Shown piece after piece: positions 57,910 to 64,000 of a stretch of 64,000 nt of DNA (positions are counted from its first letter, which is position 1; every line of letters begins with the position of its first letter). The notes below the pieces were generated by a model. That model searched no databases. It was not told the origin of the DNA and saw only the letters and a list, made by a program, of their open reading frames with translations. The position numbers and the translations under genes were made by a program. Origin of the DNA: Clostridiales bacterium (GTDB taxonomy: Bacteria; Bacillota; Clostridia; Oscillospirales; Oscillospiraceae); the NCBI GenBank assembly GCA_014799475.1, contig JAAVHX010000034.1, positions 1 through 64,000 on the forward strand, given 5' to 3'.

Positions 57910-58791
57910 TTACCCGGCTGTTTTCTTGACCGCGACCAGCTCGATGTAGCCTCTGGCGCCAACCGGCTCCAACTGGATTTTGGGATTGCTGCTGTCCCAG
58001 GCGTAACCGATGACGGAGGGATCGTATTTCCCCTCGGCGTCCCAGATTTCCTGGATGGCTTTCCCGTAGTCCTCCTCGGCAAAGGGCTCCCCCTGGAACA
58101 TCAGATACTGGGCGGCGGGAAGCTCGATGATCTCAAATCCGTCGGGCACAACCCCGTCGTAGTCCGTGGAGACCTCCGCGCCCTGGACATAGACGTTCTC
58201 CTTGGGACTGCGGAGATGCTCGGGCAGCCACAGGCACACCGGCTCCCCGGAGATCGTCGGGATGCTTGTCAGCAGCCCCCACACGTCGCACCCCACCTCC
58301 GCGCTGTAGTCCCAGTAGTTGTCGGCTTTGACGCCCCGCTTGATGATGACCTTCCTGGCGGGCTTGTTCACCACCTGAATAAAGACAGTTCTCGTCGTTT
58401 CCATGTGATTGCTCCTTTCGTCCTGTTTTGATTTGATGAGGTAAGGGACGAACAGCGAGATCGGGACGGGATGGTTGGCGTATTCCTTTGGATTGAGGCC
58501 GAATTCCGCGCGGAACGCCCGCTGATAGCCGTCCACGCTGCCAAAGCCGAGATCCATCGCCACATCCAGCACCTTGCGGGTCTCATCCCGGAGGTGCAGC
58601 GCCGACCTGCTGAGCTTCAGCCTGCGGATATACTTGGCGGGGCTCATGCCGGTATACTGCTCAAAGAGCCGCCTGGCGTACCACGGGCTGAACAGCGAAG
58701 CGGCCGCCAGATCAGCGGGGGTGATCACCTCGTCCAGATGGCCGCTGATATACCGCTGCATCCGGCGCACCGCTTCGATCCGCTCGTTCAT
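57910..58791 (-). CDS. AraC-family regulator with GyrI-like effector domain
   Basis: N-terminal double HTH (YISGHLDEVITPADLAAASLFSPWYARRLFEQYTGMSPAKYIRRLKL...); C-terminal GyrI-like. Confidence 0.92.
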   Translation of the reverse strand: MNERIEAVRRMQRYISGHLDEVITPADLAAASLFSPWYARRLFEQYTGMSPAKYIRRLKLSRSALHLRDETRKVLDVAMDLGFGSVDGYQRAFRAEFGLNPKEYANHPVPISLFVPYLIKSKQDERSNHMETTRTVFIQVVNKPARKVIIKRGVKADNYWDYSAEVGCDVWGLLTSIPTISGEPVCLWLPEHLRSPKENVYVQGAEVSTDYDGVVPDGFEIIELPAAQYLMFQGEPFAEEDYGKAIQEIWDAEGKYDPSVIGYAWDSSNPKIQLEPVGARGYIELVAVKKTAG

Positions 58792-58869
58792 CTGTCCTCA
58801 CCTCACGCACAAGATACCACAGGAACCTATGGAAACACTCGACGATATTTGCACAATTATCGGCCGCGC

Positions 58870-59745
58870 TCACAGCCCTGACCGGGCGGCCGCCCGGTAC
58901 GCCAGCGGCGTTTTCCGGTATTTTTTCTGAAAGGCCCTGGTAAAGTAGGACTGATTGTGAAAGCCGCAGTTTTCCGCGATGTCGATCACCCTGAAATTTG
59001 TCTCAGACAGCTGCTTGGCCGCCAGATCCAGGCGGTAGTTTACCAGATAGGCGTTGAAGCTCATCCCGGTGAACTCCTTGAACAGTTTCATGAAGTGGCT
59101 CTTGGAAAAGCCGCACTGCTCCGCCGCCTGTTCAATGGAGACGTCCCGGTCATAGAATTTTTGAATATAATAAAGGGCGTTTTTCAGCCTGCCGTAGGAC
59201 AGCCGCGCGTCGCCGCCATCGCCGGCCACGCTGTATTGGTTCATATGGTGGAGGAGCAGGAACAGGTTGGATTTGATGAGCAGCTCGCGGGTGGAGTACG
59301 CCTCCTCCCGGTGGGCCAGCAGGGACAGGACGCAGGGGGTCACGGCCTGGTTGAATGGGGAGGCGGCGGGGCAAAAACAATCCATGCTCCGCTCCCCGTT
59401 CAAAAAGGGGAGAACGTATTTGCCGTAGCAGAGGTCGTCCTCAGAGCCCTGAAAAAGGGACGGGTGAAACATGATGTTGAAGTATTCCCCGCCCTCCGGG
59501 CCGGCCTGCTCGATGGAGTGGACCGCGTGGGGCAGGATCACGATCAGATCCCCGGCGCGGAGCGTGTGCGCCCGGCCCCACAAGGTGACCTGGACCCGGC
59601 CTTCGGCGCAATAGATCAGTTCAAAATCGTCGTGCCAGTGCAGGGGGAAGGAGGAAAACCACCCGGGAATCTTCACCCGGTAGACGCTGTAGGGGAAGGT
59701 AATCATTCCGTGTATCTTGGTTTCATGCAGCGGCGTGTGTTCCAT
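58870..59745 (-). CDS. AraC-family regulator with N-terminal cupin domain
   Basis: LHWHDDFELIYCAEGRVQVTLWGRAHTLRAGDLIVILPHAVHS; C-terminal HTH_18. Confidence 0.93.
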   Translation of the reverse strand: MEHTPLHETKIHGMITFPYSVYRVKIPGWFSSFPLHWHDDFELIYCAEGRVQVTLWGRAHTLRAGDLIVILPHAVHSIEQAGPEGGEYFNIMFHPSLFQGSEDDLCYGKYVLPFLNGERSMDCFCPAASPFNQAVTPCVLSLLAHREEAYSTRELLIKSNLFLLLHHMNQYSVAGDGGDARLSYGRLKNALYYIQKFYDRDVSIEQAAEQCGFSKSHFMKLFKEFTGMSFNAYLVNYRLDLAAKQLSETNFRVIDIAENCGFHNQSYFTRAFQKKYRKTPLAYRAAARSGL

Positions 59746-59809
59746 AAAATGCCTCCAAGCGGTCGAATGGCGGTTAAAAGTAGGATTGTGTCAAAAAGGA
59801 AAGGGGATA

Positions 59810-59846
59810 TTGCAAGAATTATACAATAGATAAGCGTATAATGCAA
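59810..59846. promoter_or_regulatory. Palindromic candidate operator in the AraC/kinase intergenic region
   Basis: TTGCA-AGAA-TTATAC-N11-GTATAA-TGCAA; contains TATAAT. Confidence 0.5.
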
Positions 59847-59885
59847 GTTAAGCGGGCGCCGCGAATTGGAACCGGGGGTGCGGGC

Positions 59886-60428
59886 ATGGACAAAAGGATG
59901 GCCGTAAACGGAAGGGAATATGACATCCTGAAACTGCTGGGGAAGGGAAAAGGCGGATACTCCTATTTGGTGGATGACGGGACAAGACAATATGTGTTGA
60001 AGCAGATCCACCATGAGCCCTGTTCCTATTACCAGTTCGGGAACAAGCTGGAGGCGGAGCTCAGCGATTACCACCGGCTCAGGAACGTGGGGATCAGAAT
60101 GCCCGCCATGATCGACGTCGACACGGAGCATGAGCGCATTCTGAAGGAATTCATTGACGGGGATACCATTTACGACTTGGTTTTGCGGGATCAGATGAAA
60201 TCCGACTATGTTGACCAGCTGCGCGGTATGTGCGCGCTGCTCTATCCTGCGCGTTTGAATATAGACTATTTCCCCACGAATTTTGTGGTGCGGGGCGGAG
60301 AGATCTATTACATTGATTTTGAGTGCAACGAGTACATGGAGGAGTGGAATTTCGAAAACTGGGGCGTGAACTATTGGTCAAAGACGCCGGAATTCCTGCA
60401 ATATGTGAAAGAACACCAATCTGATTGA
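59886..60428 (+). CDS. Small protein-kinase-like fold protein
   Basis: Gly-rich LGKGKGGYSYLV, VLKQ lysine, catalytic-loop-like NIDYFPTNFVV, metal-motif-like YIDFEC. Confidence 0.78.
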   Translation: MDKRMAVNGREYDILKLLGKGKGGYSYLVDDGTRQYVLKQIHHEPCSYYQFGNKLEAELSDYHRLRNVGIRMPAMIDVDTEHERILKEFIDGDTIYDLVLRDQMKSDYVDQLRGMCALLYPARLNIDYFPTNFVVRGGEIYYIDFECNEYMEEWNFENWGVNYWSKTPEFLQYVKEHQSD

Positions 60429-60445
60429 CCAGGGAGGGAACTGGG

Positions 60446-62164
60446 ATGGAATACGCCGCGATCAGGCATTTTGCGGACAAACGATACTGCTACGCGACGG
60501 AGAAGGGGCGCTTTCTGATCCGGCTTGAGACGAAAAAAGGGGACGCAGCCAAGGTGACCCTCCATGGGCAGGAGAAGTACCTGCCGATCAAATTTATGGA
60601 TACCAGGCGCGCGTGGGGGATGGAGATCGCCTGCTCGGACGATTACAGGGACTATTATGAGGCGGTGATCGACATCGATGTGGTCTGCCTCCGATATTTC
60701 TTTGAAATTCAGGATACAGCGGGAAACGTGACCTATTACGGCAACCACCATTTCTACGACGAATGTGTGACAGACGTAGACAGGATGTTTGACTGTCCCC
60801 AGACCCTCCGGGAGGAGGAGATCTTTGAGCTGCCCGCCTGGGCGAAGAACAAGGTGGTGTACCAGATTTTCCCGTCCCGGTTCGCCACGGACAAGGACGT
60901 GCCGGAGGAGGTCTGGTATCAGGCGCCCATCGGGCATAAGGCCGATTTGAAGGGCTCCCTCCGGGGGATCATCAACCACCTGGACTACATCAAAGCGCTG
61001 GGCGTGGACATCCTCTACATGACGCCGATCTTCCGCTCCAGTTCCAGCCATAAATATAACATCGACGATTATTACGCCATCGACCCGTCCTTTGGGACCA
61101 AGGAGGACCTGAAGGAGCTGGTGGACAGGGCCCACGCTCTGGGGATGTATGTGATCCTGGACGGCGTGTTCAATCACACCTCCTGGGACTTTTTCGCCTT
61201 CCGGGACATCAGGGAAAAGGGGGCGGAATCGAAGTATCTGGACTGGTACTATATCCAAGATTTCCCGCTGGTGATGGAGTGGGGTAAGCGGCCCAATTAT
61301 AAGACCTTCAGCTATGCCGCCCCCATGCCGAAGCTGAACCTGCGAAACAAAGAGACGGCGGATTATTTCATCGACGTGGCCTGCTACTGGATCCGTGAAT
61401 GCGGCATCGACGGCTGGCGGCTGGACGTGGCGGACGAGATCAGCCACGGGTTCTGGAAACGGTTCCGGCGGGAGATCAAGGCGGTGAAGCGGGATGCCCT
61501 GATCGTCGGCGAGATCTGGCACTTCGCCGGCGACTTTTTGGAGGGCGACGAGTGGGACAGCATCATGAATTACCAGTTTTATTACGCGGTGCGGGATCTG
61601 ATCGTGTCGGAGAAGACTGATGCCGGTTCCTTTGTGGACTGTCTCAGCTTTATGAAGGGAAATTTGAATCAGGCGCTGGACGGGTATCTGTGGAATTTTA
61701 TCGACAGCCATGACACGGCCAGATTTTCGCACAGCGTTGAAAATAACCGCAACAAGCAGAAGCTTGCGGCGGCGCTTCAGCTCCTGCTCCCCGGTATGCC
61801 CATGATCTACTACGGCGACGAGGTGGCCATGGAGGGAGGGCACGACCCGGACTGCCGGCGGGGGATGCTCTGGGACGAGGGAAGGCAGGACCGGGATATG
61901 CTGGACTATTACCGGGCCCTGATCCGGGTCCGGCACGAGTACGCGGTTTTGACGCAGGGCGAACTCACAGCCCAGCGCGCGGACGACGAAACCGGGCTCA
62001 TTACCATGGAACGGCGGCTGGGGGACCGGCGCCTGACTGTCCTGTTCCACACAAAGGCGGGAACGATCAAGCTGCCGGAGCTGAAGGGAAGGAAAAACCT
62101 TGTGGGCGGCCAGCGCTTTTCTGGGCGCCTGGGGGACTACGAAGCGGCGGTGCTCGAGGAATAA
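60446..62164 (+). CDS. GH13 alpha-glycosidase (neopullulanase/cyclomaltodextrinase-like), no signal peptide
   Basis: VVYQIFPSRFA, DGVFNHTS, DGWRLDVADE, VGEIWH, IDSHDTAR. Confidence 0.93.
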   Translation: MEYAAIRHFADKRYCYATEKGRFLIRLETKKGDAAKVTLHGQEKYLPIKFMDTRRAWGMEIACSDDYRDYYEAVIDIDVVCLRYFFEIQDTAGNVTYYGNHHFYDECVTDVDRMFDCPQTLREEEIFELPAWAKNKVVYQIFPSRFATDKDVPEEVWYQAPIGHKADLKGSLRGIINHLDYIKALGVDILYMTPIFRSSSSHKYNIDDYYAIDPSFGTKEDLKELVDRAHALGMYVILDGVFNHTSWDFFAFRDIREKGAESKYLDWYYIQDFPLVMEWGKRPNYKTFSYAAPMPKLNLRNKETADYFIDVACYWIRECGIDGWRLDVADEISHGFWKRFRREIKAVKRDALIVGEIWHFAGDFLEGDEWDSIMNYQFYYAVRDLIVSEKTDAGSFVDCLSFMKGNLNQALDGYLWNFIDSHDTARFSHSVENNRNKQKLAAALQLLLPGMPMIYYGDEVAMEGGHDPDCRRGMLWDEGRQDRDMLDYYRALIRVRHEYAVLTQGELTAQRADDETGLITMERRLGDRRLTVLFHTKAGTIKLPELKGRKNLVGGQRFSGRLGDYEAAVLEE

Positions 62165-62197
62165 GCGACGGGCCGTATAGATGCGGCGGAGGATGAG

Positions 62198-63529
62198 ATG
62201 AAGGATTCAGCGAAACCATTTCTTAAATTATATATCCCCATCGCGCTGGAGACCCTGTGCTATATGCTGGCGGGGATGGTGGATACCATCATGCTGTCCT
62301 CCGTGGGGGACAACGCGGTGGGCGCGGTGGGGACCGCGAATACCTATATCAGCGTGTTCATTATCATGTTTAGCGTTGTGTCGTCCGGCATGATCGCCGT
62401 GATGACGCAGTACATCGGGGCAAACAGAGTTGGAGTGGCCTATCAGGCGAAACAGCTGGGGGCTGTGTTCAATCTGGGCGTCGGCATTGTGCTGGCCGTC
62501 TTTTTGTCCGTCTTCTCGGAGTGGATCCTGGAGGCCGTGGGCGTGGCGCCGCTTCTGATGGATTATGCCAAGACCTATCTCAGGATCGTGGGCGGATTCT
62601 GCTTCTTAAACGCCCTGATCCCCATCTTTTCCAGCTATTTGAGGGCCTTTGGCCACACCCGGGAGCCGCTGATCGCCTCGCTGCTGTCCAACGCTGTGAA
62701 TTTGGGCCTCAACGCGCTCTTTTTATTCGGGCTCCACTGGGGCGTGGCGGGAGTGGCCATTGCCACGGTCATCTCGAGGGTGCTGAACCTGGTCATCATT
62801 GCGGTGGCCTCAAAGCTGCTGATCAAGGCCGGCGAGGATCCTGAGCGGCTGAAAAACAGCGAGGTTTTTATCCAGATCATCAAGGTGGGCCTGCCCTCTG
62901 CCCTGGAGACCGCCCTGTACAATGTGGCGATGACGCTGACCATCCGCTTTTTGAATCAAATGGATGAGGCGGGGCTGAACGTGACAGCCAGGGCATACGC
63001 GTCCCAGATCGCCAATTTCTCCTTCTGCGCCGGCGCGGCCCTGGCGCAGGCCAACGCCATTATGACGGGGTGGCGGATCGGCGAGGGGGACTACGAGGCC
63101 TGCGACAGGGGCACCAAAAAAGCCGCCTGCATCGGTATCTGCGTGGCGGCGGGGCTGGAAGCCATATTCGCGCTGAGCGCGGACTATCTGATCCGGCTGT
63201 TCACGGACGACCCGGAGATGATCGCCCTGGTGGCAAAGCTGCTGGCCATTGATATTATCCTGGAGGTGGGGCGCGCGACGAATCTGGTGTTCGGCCAGGC
63301 CCTCAAGACCAGCGGGGACGCCCTGTTTACCACCATCATCGCGGTGGTGTTCATGTACGTGTGCATGGTGGGCGGCACATGGTTCTTTGGGATCCACCTG
63401 GGCCTTATGGCGGTGGGCGCTTACATCGGGCTTGCCGGCGACGAGTGCGTGCGCGCGGTATGTATGTTCCTGCGCTGGCAGTCGGGCAAGTGGAAAGCCA
63501 AGGGCTTTATCAAGCATGAGGCGTGCTGA
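62198..63529 (+). CDS. MATE family transporter
   Basis: LYIPIALETLCYMLAGMVDTIMLSSVGDNAVGAVGTANTYI. Confidence 0.92.
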   Translation: MKDSAKPFLKLYIPIALETLCYMLAGMVDTIMLSSVGDNAVGAVGTANTYISVFIIMFSVVSSGMIAVMTQYIGANRVGVAYQAKQLGAVFNLGVGIVLAVFLSVFSEWILEAVGVAPLLMDYAKTYLRIVGGFCFLNALIPIFSSYLRAFGHTREPLIASLLSNAVNLGLNALFLFGLHWGVAGVAIATVISRVLNLVIIAVASKLLIKAGEDPERLKNSEVFIQIIKVGLPSALETALYNVAMTLTIRFLNQMDEAGLNVTARAYASQIANFSFCAGAALAQANAIMTGWRIGEGDYEACDRGTKKAACIGICVAAGLEAIFALSADYLIRLFTDDPEMIALVAKLLAIDIILEVGRATNLVFGQALKTSGDALFTTIIAVVFMYVCMVGGTWFFGIHLGLMAVGAYIGLAGDECVRAVCMFLRWQSGKWKAKGFIKHEAC

Positions 63530-63605
63530 GGCGGGGCCGTCAGCCCCCGTGGCGGCGGCAGCTGGCAGTTATCCCGCCTGAGCCGGCTCTATATACCCCC
63601 CTGAA

Positions 63606-63631
63606 AAGGCCGCCCCGGAAGGGGCGGCCTT
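63606..63631. terminator. Hairpin between convergent MATE and deacetylase genes
   Basis: AAGGCCGCCCC-GGAA-GGGGCGGCCTT. Confidence 0.75.
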
Positions 63632-63635
63632 AATT

Positions 63636-64000
63636 TCAGGCTCCGCCGGGGCACTGCCGCCCGGTGTGGTCGATGGAGTAGTCCTGGCCGCAGGTTCCGG
63701 GCACGATGAGCTCGGAGATGGGCACAAAGGTGTACCCCTGCTGCAAAAGCGACTCGATGACACCGGGCAGGGCCTCCGGGGTATGGAGCGCCGCGTTGTG
63801 GAACAGCACGATGGAGCCGGGCTGCACCTTGGAGGTGACACGCTTGGTGATTTCGGCGGCGGGCAGATCCTTCCAGTCCAGGCTGTCCACGTCCCACTGG
63901 ATGGGCTCGATGCCCATGGAGCGTACGGCGTTGATGACGTGGTCGTCGTACTCGCCGTAGGGACAGCGGAACAGGGTGGGCCGCACCCCGGTGACCCCCT
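63636..64000 (-). CDS. Polysaccharide deacetylase family protein (partial; continues beyond the window)
   Basis: VRPTLFRCPYGEYDDHVINAVRSMGIEPIQWDVDSLDWKD...GSIVLFHNAALHTPEALPGVI. Confidence 0.88.
   Translation of the reverse strand, partial: GVTGVRPTLFRCPYGEYDDHVINAVRSMGIEPIQWDVDSLDWKDLPAAEITKRVTSKVQPGSIVLFHNAALHTPEALPGVIESLLQQGYTFVPISELIVPGTCGQDYSIDHTGRQCPGGA

Noticed and set aside
60371-62050. 559-aa minus-strand ORF over the GH13 gene
   Set aside because: The sense strand has intact GH13 catalytic motifs; the antisense frame is spurious.

Overview
This window looks like a GC-rich Firmicutes/Clostridia chromosome segment, probably Oscillospiraceae-like. That lineage is inferred from gene content (spoIIID, a SpoVB-like flippase, rqcP/mazG/hup synteny, addAB) and not proven. 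Most of it is housekeeping: comEC-holA, rnmV, rpiB, a PMT-type glycosyltransferase, bioY, a three-gene cobalamin-dependent methionine synthase cluster, spoVB-mazG-hup-rqcP, an MTA/SAH deaminase plus punA, tRNA-Arg(CCT), typA, spoIIID, a cysteine desulfurase, trmO, hflX, rpmE, addBA, infC-rpmI-rplT, a MoxR-DUF58-transglutaminase trio, rpsF-ssb-rpsR, and an AraC/kinase-like/GH13/MATE locus. I saw no CRISPR array, transposase, prophage or obvious defense system. The most interesting material is non-coding: (i) a 138-bp element duplicated in tandem directly after the spoIIID stop codon, with a predicted multi-hairpin fold; (ii) a multi-hairpin intergenic element at about 7.86-8.1 kb; (iii) candidate ribosomal-protein leaders, including an infC leader that ends in a recognisable intrinsic terminator and a candidate L31 leader; (iv) a BirA-like operator at bioY and an AraC-like palindrome at the GH13 locus. 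Several low-GC single genes also interrupt the high-GC backbone. All calls come from reading the sequence; no database search was run.
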